DNA of 64,000 bases, taken from positions 1 to 64,000 of the forward strand of contig CABSNM010000006.1 of assembly GCA_902479065.1 (NCBI GenBank). Reading direction: 5' to 3'. The notes beneath the pieces are model-generated. The model was not told the DNA's origin. It ran no database searches and worked only from the letters and a program-made list of their open reading frames with translations. This document shows positions 1 through 7,650 of this stretch, piece after piece. The DNA is from an uncultured Collinsella sp. (GTDB lineage Bacteria; Actinomycetota; Coriobacteriia; Coriobacteriales; Coriobacteriaceae). Both the position numbers and the translations under genes were made by a program. The number at the start of each line of letters is the position of its first letter. Within the stretch, counting starts at the first letter, position 1.

Positions 1-19
1 CCCTCAGGGTATCGGGTTC

Positions 20-53
20 CCACATTCATCCGCACATGTGCGGATGAATGTGG
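20..53. repeat. 34-bp perfect palindrome
   Basis: Bases 20-36 are the exact reverse complement of 37-53, with no loop (centre ACA/TGT). A related half-site follows at about 59-69 (TTCGGATGAAG). There is no T-run, so it resembles an operator or cruciform-forming site more than a terminator. It lies upstream of a stable-RNA-type promoter. Function unknown. Confidence 0.8.
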
Positions 54-99
54 AACGTGTTCGGATGAAGTTGATAATCAAGGCATTTGAAACAAAGGC

Positions 100-138
100 A
101 AAAAAGTACTTGCAAAGACGCGTTCCGACATATAAGTT
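100..138 (+). promoter_or_regulatory. Stable-RNA-type promoter without an obvious RNA gene
   Basis: An A-rich box (AAAAAAGTAC) runs into a -35 TTGCAA at 110-115. After 17 bp comes a -10 TAAGTT at 133-138. The same architecture (AAAAAAGTnCTTGC, then 17 bp, then the -10) precedes the tRNA genes near 37.0, 39.36 and 42.83 kb on the other strand. Here no tRNA or rRNA follows. A small GC hairpin with a short T-run (about 148-164) lies just downstream. Confidence 0.55.
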
Positions 139-480
139 GATAAAAGGCCGCCGTTGCGGTTTTAAGTAGATCGAGCATATGAAGTTTGAGTTTTAGCGTG
201 TAAGAGAAGGAAGATCGGCAAAGTACAACCCCAAACGCAATGACAACTTAATGAGGTAACTGCCACATGTGAGGCACCCAGGGCATTGCTGTCTCGATTT
301 TGAGCACGACGCCTTCCGCCTTGCATGGGCCGTTCCATCCCGCCCCTGCAGCAACTGCCTCACGGGCTCATTGAAAACCGCATAGCACCCCAACGTCAGC
401 ACATCACCCACGGCAAGCACATCACTCACGACAACCAACACATCAACAAACAGCACGAACATCAACCGATTGGAGAAGCT
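139..480 (+). other. Gene-free leader, CA-rich near its end
   Basis: I see no convincing gene here. Bases 139-325 might encode a small RNA from the promoter at 100-138, but I recognise no family. Bases 385-475 are strongly A/C-rich with recurring ACATCA/CACATCA words, implying an unstructured leader just ahead of the ribosome-binding site of the first gene. An in-frame ATG at 325 exists but lacks a good ribosome-binding site, and its extension would be low-complexity. Confidence 0.4.
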
Positions 481-1371
481 ATGACAAACCACCACGCTGA
501 AGACGGCGATAAGAAAAGCATTCTGGATGCCCGCATTGAGCGAGCATATGCAAACGAATATGACGCCGCCTTTGCCGCCGCGACCATCAAGAACTACGCG
601 TCGCTACCGCTCGCGACGATCTTGGCCGACCACCCTCAACTGCTGAAGCGCTGCACAAAGATCATGGGCGACCCCGACATTCGCAAGCTGACAGACCCCT
701 ATGCCCCAAAACGCGACAACGATTCGCACGTTCTTACCGTAGGCTGCCTAGCCCATATGCTTACGGCGCTCGACACGAAACTCAAGCTCGAATGGGAACC
801 CGACGAGCGTCATGAACTCGAAAGCAAACGGAACACCCTGCGCACCGCACTGTTCCTTCCGTTGGACGGCCTCAAGCGCTGCAACGTCGAGCTCAATACA
901 CAGGCGCGGCAAAAGCCCGGGACCACGGGGCAGAAAACTCCTAGACCCCATGTGGCCATCGTCGACCGCAACCGATATAACCGCATGACCGCGCACTTTT
1001 CTGCCGAGGGAGCAGCCATAAGGACGCTGATCGACCTGCTGTGCCTCCTGAGCATCAACGAGCTATTTGAGGGCTATCTCGCCCTTGTTCCCGCGACGGC
1101 ACCCAAGTCGGTAGCAAAGATCATCGAGACCTGCAGACGCCAGTTTGAGCGCCATCGCAATGGCAGCGAGATGAACGCCAGCATCGCGCAGTACTACGCG
1201 GCTCATTACAAAAATGACGAATGTGCCCCTGTCGAGCATCAGCTGCGGCTCGCCTACACCACGCCCGCCGCAACGCTCCATCGCTTTGGAGCCCTTGGTG
1301 CTTGCGAGCCGCACGAACGGGCAGCATGCCCCACAACCGAGCTCGATCTCAGGCTCGGACGAACCCTGTAG
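481..1371 (+). CDS. Hypothetical protein, first gene of ClpP/TraG-like cassette
   Basis: This gene encodes a 296-residue soluble protein that I do not recognise. The start at 481 is chosen because GGAG lies 5 bases upstream; an in-frame ATG at 325 has no such site. The protein is charged and predicted mainly helical, without signal peptide or membrane segment. Its N-terminus carries a helical Glu/Arg/Ala stretch, and a Leu-rich segment sits near residues 185-205 (LIDLLCLLSINELFEGYLAL). The C-terminal 60 residues are rich in Cys and His (about five Cys) but form no clear zinc motif. A 63-bp gap separates it from the ClpP-like gene on the same strand, suggesting an operon. Function unknown. Confidence 0.75.
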   Translation: MTNHHAEDGDKKSILDARIERAYANEYDAAFAAATIKNYASLPLATILADHPQLLKRCTKIMGDPDIRKLTDPYAPKRDNDSHVLTVGCLAHMLTALDTKLKLEWEPDERHELESKRNTLRTALFLPLDGLKRCNVELNTQARQKPGTTGQKTPRPHVAIVDRNRYNRMTAHFSAEGAAIRTLIDLLCLLSINELFEGYLALVPATAPKSVAKIIETCRRQFERHRNGSEMNASIAQYYAAHYKNDECAPVEHQLRLAYTTPAATLHRFGALGACEPHERAACPTTELDLRLGRTL

Positions 1372-1434
1372 CCCGCCAGCCCCTCCGCGGGCAACAATCC
1401 TATTCCACAACACAACCAACAGAAAGGAGTCCTC

Positions 1435-2052
1435 ATGGACACCAATCATTCCCCCATCATCAGCCCCCTCACCATGCGTGAATCCGCCCGAGGTATCACG
1501 CTCACCAGCATTTACGATGAGATGCTCGCCCGTCGCGAGCTCTCCGTCATGGGAAACATCGAAACCCCGATGGCCCACGACCTATGTCAGCAGATCCACC
1601 TGCTCGATGCCACCGACCCCAGCCGCCCCATCACCATATTTGTCGCCAGCGCCGGCGGAAGCGTGCGATCGGGTCTTGCGATCTATGACGCCATGCGCCT
1701 CGCATCGTGCCCCATCCGCACCGTCTGCCTGGAATTCGCCGCGTCCATGGGAGCCGTGATCTTTATGGGCGGCGACGATCGCCGTATGGCGCCCCATGCA
1801 GAGCTCATGATTCACGACCCGCTGATTCCCCAGGGGGCAGGCGGCTCGGCACTTGCGCTGCAGGAAACCAGCCGGCGTCTCATGCAGACCCGCAAGACCC
1901 TCACGCAAATCCTCTCGGACCGCAGCGGCCTCACGCCCAAGCGCATCCAGTCCCTCACTGCAAAAGACACCTACCTTTCGGCCGAGCGCGCCGTCGAGCT
2001 CGGCTTTGCCCACGAAATCCTCTCGACCACCAAGGAGGTCGCCCATGTCTAA
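1435..2052 (+). CDS. ClpP-like serine protease (cassette-encoded)
   Basis: This 205-residue protein has the ClpP/crotonase fold signature. It shows the oxyanion region SAGGSV (residues 72-77), nucleophile Ser104 in AASMGAV, His127 in MIHDPL and Asp178 in KDTYLS. The full triad is intact, so it is predicted active. It lacks a signal peptide and membrane segments. A ribosome-binding site (AGAAAGGAG) precedes the ATG. Its stop overlaps the start of the TraG-like ATPase by 8 bp, so the two are probably translationally coupled. Housekeeping ClpP normally sits beside clpX or tig, neither of which is present. This is therefore an accessory ClpP paralogue whose ATPase partner is unclear. Phage head-maturation proteases share the fold, but no capsid or portal genes are present. 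Confidence 0.85.
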   Translation: MDTNHSPIISPLTMRESARGITLTSIYDEMLARRELSVMGNIETPMAHDLCQQIHLLDATDPSRPITIFVASAGGSVRSGLAIYDAMRLASCPIRTVCLEFAASMGAVIFMGGDDRRMAPHAELMIHDPLIPQGAGGSALALQETSRRLMQTRKTLTQILSDRSGLTPKRIQSLTAKDTYLSAERAVELGFAHEILSTTKEVAHV

Positions 2053-3349
2053 CCTCGCCAGCCGCCTCGCCGCATCTGAGTCCGCATCGTCCACCATCCT
2101 CGCCAAGGATCGAACGCTTTCCTGCGACACCCGCCAAACGGGACTCAACAACAACGCACTTGTGATCGGCCCCTCGGGAGCCGGCAAGACCCGAAACGTC
2201 CTCAAGCCCAACCTGCTGCAAATGAACGCAAGCTACATCGTGCTCGACACCAAAGGCACGCTCTGTCGCGAAGTGGGACCCGTGCTGGCAGCCCACGGTT
2301 ACCGCGTGCAATGTCTCAACTTCGCCGACCTCAACACCGTCCCGGCCCTTGCGCCCGGCATCGAGCGCTGCGGCTACAACCCCCTGAGGCACATTCGCCG
2401 CAAGGCGGACGGCAGGCCCAACCAGCAGGACATCCTCTCGGTGGCAAAGGCCATCTGCCCCATCGAGGACAACAACCAGCCTTTTTGGGATCATGCGGCG
2501 GCAAACCTGCTGTCGTGTCTTATCGCCTACGTCACCGAACAGCTACCCGCCGACGAGCAGACGATCAGCTCGGTCATCAAGCTGATCGAGCACCTGCAGG
2601 ACGGCGCCACGGGTCGATTGTTTGACGACCTGATCACGACCGACCCCCAAAGCTATGCCCTCTCGCTATGGCGGCGCTACGCCATTACGCAAAATGCCGA
2701 GCGCATGCACGCGAGCATCGTCGGCATCCTTGCCGAAAAGGTCATGTGTCTGGGATTCGACGGTGCGGCACAGCTCTATCGTGAGTGTCATCAGGTGGAC
2801 TTCGCTTCCATGGGACACACCCCCTGCGCCCTGTTTGTAACCGTGAGCGATATTGACCGCAATCTCGATCCGCTGACCGGCCTCTTTATTTCGCAGGCGT
2901 TTATGGGCCTCATTCGTGAGGCCGATAGACAGCCCGACGGCAGCCTGCCCGTGCCCGTGCGCTTTATGCTCGATGACTTCGCAAATCTGCAGATCCCCCA
3001 GATCGACAACGTGCTCTCGATTATCCGAAGCCGCAACATCTGGGCAACGCTGCTGCTGCAGTCGACCAACCAGCTCGATGCGCTCTATGGCGAGGCACGC
3101 GCACGCTCCATCATGGGCAACTGCGACACACATCTGGTGCTGGCGTTCCAGGATCCCGAGAGTGCCCGGGTGTTTTCCGACCGCGCCGACGCGCTGCCCA
3201 GCACGCTCATGGCGACGCCGATCGATCGCTCGTGGCTCTTTGTGCGCGGTCGCACCCCCGAACAGGTCGAGCGCTTTAGGCTCGAAGACCATCCGCTCTA
3301 CGGGGAGCTGTCCGAGGCGCAGCGAGGCCATGCGGATGCCGAGATCTAG
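2045..3349 (+). CDS. VirD4/TraG-like type IV coupling ATPase, no membrane anchor
   Basis: This is a 434-residue TraG/TraD-family P-loop ATPase. Walker A is GPSGAGKT (residues 42-49) and Walker B is FMLDDFAN (Asp310/Asp311). The family's conserved RSRNIWATLLLQS and GNCDTHLVLAF blocks follow. Coupling proteins normally have two N-terminal transmembrane helices and dock DNA or protein substrates to a type IV channel. This one begins almost directly with the nucleotide-binding domain, so it is predicted soluble. The start at 2045 is supported by AAGGAGG six bases upstream and overlaps the protease gene by 8 bp. No relaxase, VirB4 or VirB6 homologue lies in the window. It could be a remnant of an integrative element or a stand-alone cassette. 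The next gene, pgi, is convergent. Confidence 0.85.
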   Translation: MSNLASRLAASESASSTILAKDRTLSCDTRQTGLNNNALVIGPSGAGKTRNVLKPNLLQMNASYIVLDTKGTLCREVGPVLAAHGYRVQCLNFADLNTVPALAPGIERCGYNPLRHIRRKADGRPNQQDILSVAKAICPIEDNNQPFWDHAAANLLSCLIAYVTEQLPADEQTISSVIKLIEHLQDGATGRLFDDLITTDPQSYALSLWRRYAITQNAERMHASIVGILAEKVMCLGFDGAAQLYRECHQVDFASMGHTPCALFVTVSDIDRNLDPLTGLFISQAFMGLIREADRQPDGSLPVPVRFMLDDFANLQIPQIDNVLSIIRSRNIWATLLLQSTNQLDALYGEARARSIMGNCDTHLVLAFQDPESARVFSDRADALPSTLMATPIDRSWLFVRGRTPEQVERFRLEDHPLYGELSEAQRGHADAEI

Positions 3350-3426
3350 GCGCAGGGTTCTCGCGGCGCGCGGCGCCCCGGCGATGTTCCACAAAGGCCG
3401 TGCGCCCCGGGACTACGGCAAAGCAA

Positions 3427-3458
3427 AGGGGCCCGCATCCGATAGGATACGGGCCCCT
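3427..3458 (-). terminator. Terminator of pgi
   Basis: A 14-bp stem (3427-3440 with 3445-3458) with a GATA/TATC loop. Its single mismatch becomes a U-G pair in the minus-strand RNA, which continues into a T-rich tract. It ends pgi transcription and may also stop the convergent TraG-like operon. Confidence 0.75.
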
Positions 3459-3490
3459 GACTATAAGGCGCGATGCGTTAACAGCAGCGA

Positions 3491-5185
3491 CTACTTGCGA
3501 TGCGCGCGATAGAACTCGATGAGTGCCTGGGTCGAAGCGTCCTGCTCGGCCTTGGCGGTGTCGTCGTGGAAGGCCGGGGTGATCTGCTTGGCAAGCTGCT
3601 TGCCCAGCTCAACGCCCCACTGGTCGTAGGAGTCGATGCCCCAGACCGTGCCCTCGACAAACGTGATGTGCTCGTACAGGGCGATGAGCTCGCCGAGCGC
3701 GAACGGGGTCAGCGTGTCGCCGAAGATCGAGGTCGTCGGGCGGTTGCCCTCAAAGCAACGGGCCGGGACGATCTGCTCGGGCGTGCCCTCGGCACGAACC
3801 TCGTCGGCCGTCTTACCAAAGGCGAGCGCCTTGGTCTGGGCCAGGAAGTTGCCCAGGAACAGCTCGTGGACATCCTGGCCGCTGTCGGTCGCAGGGTTGG
3901 CAGTGTTGGCGAAGGCGATGAAATCGGCCGGAACCACCACGGTACCCTGGTGCAGCAGCTGGTAGAAGGCGTGCTGACCGTTGGTGCCGGGCTCGCCCCA
4001 GAAAATCTCACCGGTGTCGGAGGTCACGGCGCTGCCGTCCCAGCGGACGTGCTTGCCGTTGGACTCCATGGTGAGCTGCTGCAGGTAGGCCGGGAAACGG
4101 TGCAGATACTGGCAGTACGGCAGCACGGCGTGGCTCTTGGAGCCGAAGAAGTTGACGTACCAGACGTTGAACAGACCCATCAGCGCGACGGCGTTGTTCT
4201 CGAGCGGCGTGTTGCAGAAGTACTCGTCGATGGCATGGAAGCCCTCGAGGAACTGCTGGAAACGCTCGGGGCCGAGCACGACGATCAGCGACAGGCCCAC
4301 GGCGGAGTCAACGGAATAGCGGCCGCCGACCCAGTTCCAGAAACCGAAGGCGTTGGCGGGGTCGATACCGAAGGCCTCAACCTTCTCGAGTGCGGTGGAG
4401 ACGGCGACGAAGTGCTTTGCCACGGCCTCGGCGTTCTGCTCATCGGACCCGTCGATGGCACCCTGAGCCTTGAGCTGCTCGAGCATCCAGGTCTTGACCT
4501 CGCGGGCGTTGGTGAGGGTCTCGAGCGTGGTGAAAGTCTTGGAGACGATAATCACGAGCGTGGTCTCGGGATCGAGGCCCTTGAGCTTCTCTGCCTGATC
4601 GTTGGGGTCGATGTTGGAGATGTAGCGGCAGTCGATACCGGCGTCGGCATAGGGGCGCAGAGCCTCGTAAGCCATGACCGGGCCCAGGTCGGAGCCGCCG
4701 ATGCCGATGGACACCAGATGCTCGATCTTCTTGCCGGTAACGCCCTTCCACTCACCGGAGCGCACGCGCTCGGCAAAGGCATACATGCGGTCGAGGACCT
4801 CGTGCACGTCGGCGACGACGTCCTGGCCGTCGACGATGAGCTGGCCCTTCTCGCTTGCCGGGCGGCGCAGCGCGGTGTGCAGGACAGCGCGGTCCTCGGT
4901 AGTGTTGATGTGCTCGCCAGAGAACATGGCGTCGCGGCGCTCCTCGAGCTTCACCTCGCGGGCAAGATCGCACAGCAGCTTGACGGTCTCATCGGTCACC
5001 AGGTTCTTCGACAGATCGAAGTGCAGGTCACCGGCGTCAAAGCTCAGCTTGTTCACGCGGTCGGCGTCAGCAGCGAACCAGGCCTTGAGGTCGATACCTT
5101 CGGCCTCGAGCTTCTCCTGATGAGCCTCGAGCGCCTTCCAAGCGGCAGTCGACGTAGCATCGATAGGTGCGGCAACAGTTGCCAT
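3491..5185 (-). CDS. pgi: Glucose-6-phosphate isomerase
   Basis: Cytoplasmic enzyme interconverting glucose-6-phosphate and fructose-6-phosphate in glycolysis and gluconeogenesis. At 564 residues it matches the long bacterial Pgi class. Diagnostic stretches are visible: IGIGGSDLGP (sugar-phosphate binding), FWNWVGGRYSVDSAVGL, the catalytic-Glu region MESNGKHVRWDG, and GEPGTNGQHAFYQLLHQGT. The C-terminal block around GIDSYDQWGVELGK contains the family's conserved lysine. The ATG at 5185 is preceded by AGGAGG with 6-base spacing; an upstream ATG at 5212 has none. The gene is monocistronic, with its own terminator. The long reading frame on the opposite strand is a composition artefact. Confidence 0.98.
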   Translation of the reverse strand: MATVAAPIDATSTAAWKALEAHQEKLEAEGIDLKAWFAADADRVNKLSFDAGDLHFDLSKNLVTDETVKLLCDLAREVKLEERRDAMFSGEHINTTEDRAVLHTALRRPASEKGQLIVDGQDVVADVHEVLDRMYAFAERVRSGEWKGVTGKKIEHLVSIGIGGSDLGPVMAYEALRPYADAGIDCRYISNIDPNDQAEKLKGLDPETTLVIIVSKTFTTLETLTNAREVKTWMLEQLKAQGAIDGSDEQNAEAVAKHFVAVSTALEKVEAFGIDPANAFGFWNWVGGRYSVDSAVGLSLIVVLGPERFQQFLEGFHAIDEYFCNTPLENNAVALMGLFNVWYVNFFGSKSHAVLPYCQYLHRFPAYLQQLTMESNGKHVRWDGSAVTSDTGEIFWGEPGTNGQHAFYQLLHQGTVVVPADFIAFANTANPATDSGQDVHELFLGNFLAQTKALAFGKTADEVRAEGTPEQIVPARCFEGNRPTTSIFGDTLTPFALGELIALYEHITFVEGTVWGIDSYDQWGVELGKQLAKQITPAFHDDTAKAEQDASTQALIEFYRAHRK

Positions 5186-5310
5186 AGAGTCCTCCTCAGC
5201 ATACGGGCGCACGCCTCCATGCGCCCGGACATTCAGATGCCACTATTCTAGCGCAGGTCAAGACTACAATCAGCGAGCGTTGCCAATCGGCCCCCAAACG
5301 GCAACCGATT

Positions 5311-5380
5311 AAAAAGGGACAGGCTTATTTTGGCAGGTCAAACGCTTTACCAACCAAAAATAACCCGTCCTTTTATGGCA
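5311..5380. repeat. Dispersed repeat, two inverted copies
   Basis: The 28-mer at 5311-5338 begins AAAAAGGGACAGGCTTATTT. A diverged inverted copy lies at 5353-5380, and a third copy (24 of 28 identical, inverted) lies at 6038-6065. The copies bracket the iron-ADH-like gene. The core resembles the GGGACAG-TTATTTT words I recall as dispersed repeats in many bacterial genomes; I could not verify this. Confidence 0.65.
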
Positions 5381-5384
5381 AATA

Positions 5385-5960
5385 TTAGGCCGCGGCGCAG
5401 ATGCTACCGAGCAACTCACGCAGAGGAGACCCGATGCCCTCCAGCAGTTCGGGCGCGATAATGGCAAAAACGGGAACCTCACCGGTGCCCACGACAGCAG
5501 GCACCTTGCCCTCCGAGACAATGCATCCATAAGGGACAAAACCGTCTTCGCCGGCATCGAGCGCCGCCATGCGACGGGCGAGTTCGCGTGCAAAGCCAGC
5601 AGTATCGGCATCGCCGATCGCCAAGACAAAGTCCACGCCTTCGTCGGTCGCCAGGGCCACGGCTTCGTCGATTAGCTCGTCTCCCCCGTCGCCCTCAACC
5701 GAGCCGCAGCGAAACAGCACGCGCTCGAGCAGAGCTCGATCAAGCGAGCCGAGTGCCGCCGAGACAAGCTCATCACGCGTATGCTTGTCACCGCCCAACA
5801 CGACCAGCGCCTTGGTGCCACCGTAGTGAGCGACCAATCGTCCGCACCAGCGAGCCACGTCTCCATCCGCAACAAGGCGCGTCGGCATACCAAACCCATA
5901 ATTGACCATCTTTCCAACAACCCTTCCGTGCGCATAGGCGGTATCAATCGTTAGACTCAT
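5385..5960 (-). CDS. Truncated iron-dependent alcohol-dehydrogenase-like protein
   Basis: This 191-residue protein matches only the N-terminal nucleotide-binding half of the iron-containing alcohol dehydrogenase family. The typical entry NYGFGMPTRLV, then the KALVVLGGDKHTRD strand-turn, then EGVDFVLAIGDADTAGFA line up with the family's GGGSVIDSAKA region. Two changes stand out. The Gly-rich cofactor loop (GGGS) is replaced by GDAD. The whole C-terminal metal-binding helical domain is absent, yet the frame ends cleanly. Catalysis is therefore unlikely; it may be a ligand-binding or regulatory derivative, or a decayed gene. The start at 5960 lacks a strong ribosome-binding site. It is flanked by copies of a dispersed repeat. 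Confidence 0.65.
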   Translation of the reverse strand: MSLTIDTAYAHGRVVGKMVNYGFGMPTRLVADGDVARWCGRLVAHYGGTKALVVLGGDKHTRDELVSAALGSLDRALLERVLFRCGSVEGDGGDELIDEAVALATDEGVDFVLAIGDADTAGFARELARRMAALDAGEDGFVPYGCIVSEGKVPAVVGTGEVPVFAIIAPELLEGIGSPLRELLGSICAAA

Positions 5961-6037
5961 GCTACGAAGCGAGGTTTTCCGAGCTGTTTCGCGCTCTTTA
6001 GAGCTGCGTTAAAACCCAATCCAGCCGCACGACCATA

Positions 6038-6065
6038 CCTACCAAAACAAACCAGTCCCTTTTTG
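6038..6065 (-). repeat. Third copy of dispersed repeat
   Basis: Read on the minus strand this 28-mer differs from the copy at 5311-5338 at four positions, all in the middle and 3' half. It sits just upstream of the -35 box of the polymerase gene. Confidence 0.65.
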
Positions 6066-6072
6066 ACAGATT

Positions 6073-6132
6073 TTGACGGTGTCCGGACGAACGGGTATTA
6101 TCGAACAGGCATTCGATAAGAACATGTGTTTG
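6073..6132 (+). promoter_or_regulatory. Predicted SOS (LexA-type) promoter
   Basis: The -35 is TTGACG at 6073-6078. After 17 bp the -10 is TATTAT at 6096-6101. Box 1 (6101-6116, TCGAACAGGCATTCGA) matches the actinobacterial LexA consensus TCGAAC-N4-GTTCGA with one change. Box 2 (6119-6132, AGAACATGTGTTTG) matches the Bacillus-type box CGAAC-RNRY-GTTYG with one change. Both would cover the -10/+1 region, so repressor binding should block initiation. Confidence 0.65.
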
Positions 6133-6144
6133 ATGGGAGGACGC

Positions 6145-7650
6145 GTGGGGCACGAGCGTCACACCTATATCTGCATCGACCTCAAGACGTTTTACGCTAG
6201 CGTCGAGTGCGTCGACCGTGGGCTCGATCCGCTCACCACCAACCTAGTCGTTGCCGACGAATCGCGCGGACGCACGACCATCTGCCTCGCCATCACGCAG
6301 GCCATGAAGGACTTAGGAATTCACAACCGCTGCCGTCTGTTCGAGATTCCCGACGGCATCGACTACATCAAGGCCGTACCGCGCATGCAGCACTACATGG
6401 AGGTGTCGGCGCAAATCTACGGCATCTATCTGGAATACGTGAGCCCGCAAGACATTCACGTCTATTCAATCGACGAATGCTTTATCGACGTGATGCCCTA
6501 TCTAGACCTCTACCACACTAATGCCAAAGGCTTTGCCTGCATGTTGCGCGATGAGGTCCTCGCGCGCACCGGCATCACGGCGACGGTCGGCATCGGCCCC
6601 AACCTATTCCAGGCCAAGGTGGCGCTCGACGTCACCGCCAAGCACGTACCCAGTCGCATCGGCAAACTCGACGACGAGACCTTTCGCAAGGAGATCTGGC
6701 CCCATCGCCCCATCACCGACATCTGGGGCATCGGCCCCGGTGTGGCAGCCCGACTCGAAAAGTATGGCGTCTACGACCTGATGGGCGTCGCCGCGCTCGA
6801 CGAAAACCTGCTCTACGACGAGCTCGGCGTCAATGCCGAATATCTCATCGACCACGCCTTTGGGCGCGAGCCGACAACCATCGCCGATATCCAAGCCTAT
6901 CGCCCGCAAGCGACCTCGACCACCACAGGACAGGTGCTCTCGAAGGGCTATGCCTACGAGCAAGCCTACACCGTCTTGCGCGAGATGGTCGACAGTGCCG
7001 TGTTGGACTTGGTCGATAAGCACGTGGTCTGCGACAGCATCTCGCTCTTTGTGGGCTACGCGAGCGAGCGCGCTGACATACGCCGCCTCGACGCCAGCGG
7101 TACAGCGCAATATGTGGACGGATGCGGCCACCTGCGCTCGAGCACATCGAGTATCGAACCCACCGCAACCGCCGGCCCCGAGCTCGCGCCCCGTGCTCCC
7201 AAGCCCGTCCAGTGCGATGACGAAAGGCGCCGCCTGGTACGCGAAGCGCAGGCAATCGATGGCATCTTTGTGGGAGAGCATGGCGGCAAACCGCGTGGCG
7301 GCTATGCCTCACTCTTTGCGCACTCCAACGCCTCGCGCAAGCTGCCCGAGCGCACCAATTCGTTTAAGAAGATCATGGGGTATTTCGATGACCTTTGGGC
7401 ACAAACGGTCGACCCCAAGCGACCGGTCAAGCGTATCAATCTGGGATTTGGCAACCTCATGCCCGAGGAATTTGCCACCATCGATCTGTTCAGCGATATC
7501 GAGGCCGATGAGCGCGAGCGCGACCTGGCGCGCGCCGTCCTGGCCGTGAAAGGCAAGTACGGCAAAAACGCGCTCGTCAAGGGATTAAGCTTTACCGCCG
7601 GCGCCACCGCGCGCGAGCGCAACGATCAAGTTGGAGGACACCGTGCCTAA
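6145..7650 (+). CDS. Y-family translesion DNA polymerase (UmuC/UvrX-like)
   Basis: A 501-residue error-prone polymerase that bypasses DNA lesions. The palm carboxylates are visible in ICIDLKTFYASVE near the N-terminus and YSIDECFIDV about 100 residues later. A helix-hairpin-helix region (DIWGIGPGVAARLEKYG) and a little-finger domain follow. TIDLF near the C-terminus resembles the beta-clamp-binding pentapeptide. A Pro/Ala/Thr-rich linker splits the little-finger region (about residues 335-375). GTG at 6145 is chosen because GGGAGG sits at the right distance and because upstream ATGs fall within the putative LexA boxes. The stop overlaps the YolD-like gene by 8 bp, the pairing seen for Firmicute UvrX/YolD cassettes. 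Confidence 0.9.
   Translation: MGHERHTYICIDLKTFYASVECVDRGLDPLTTNLVVADESRGRTTICLAITQAMKDLGIHNRCRLFEIPDGIDYIKAVPRMQHYMEVSAQIYGIYLEYVSPQDIHVYSIDECFIDVMPYLDLYHTNAKGFACMLRDEVLARTGITATVGIGPNLFQAKVALDVTAKHVPSRIGKLDDETFRKEIWPHRPITDIWGIGPGVAARLEKYGVYDLMGVAALDENLLYDELGVNAEYLIDHAFGREPTTIADIQAYRPQATSTTTGQVLSKGYAYEQAYTVLREMVDSAVLDLVDKHVVCDSISLFVGYASERADIRRLDASGTAQYVDGCGHLRSSTSSIEPTATAGPELAPRAPKPVQCDDERRRLVREAQAIDGIFVGEHGGKPRGGYASLFAHSNASRKLPERTNSFKKIMGYFDDLWAQTVDPKRPVKRINLGFGNLMPEEFATIDLFSDIEADERERDLARAVLAVKGKYGKNALVKGLSFTAGATARERNDQVGGHRA

Noticed and set aside
325..480. Upstream extension of the first cassette gene
   Set aside because: No ribosome-binding site at 325, and the extra residues are His/Gln-rich low complexity; the site before 481 is good.
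3500..5251. 583-codon open frame antisense to pgi
   Set aside because: GC-rich codon bias of pgi leaves the opposite frame open; the product is low-complexity Val/Leu/Gly/His with no motif.
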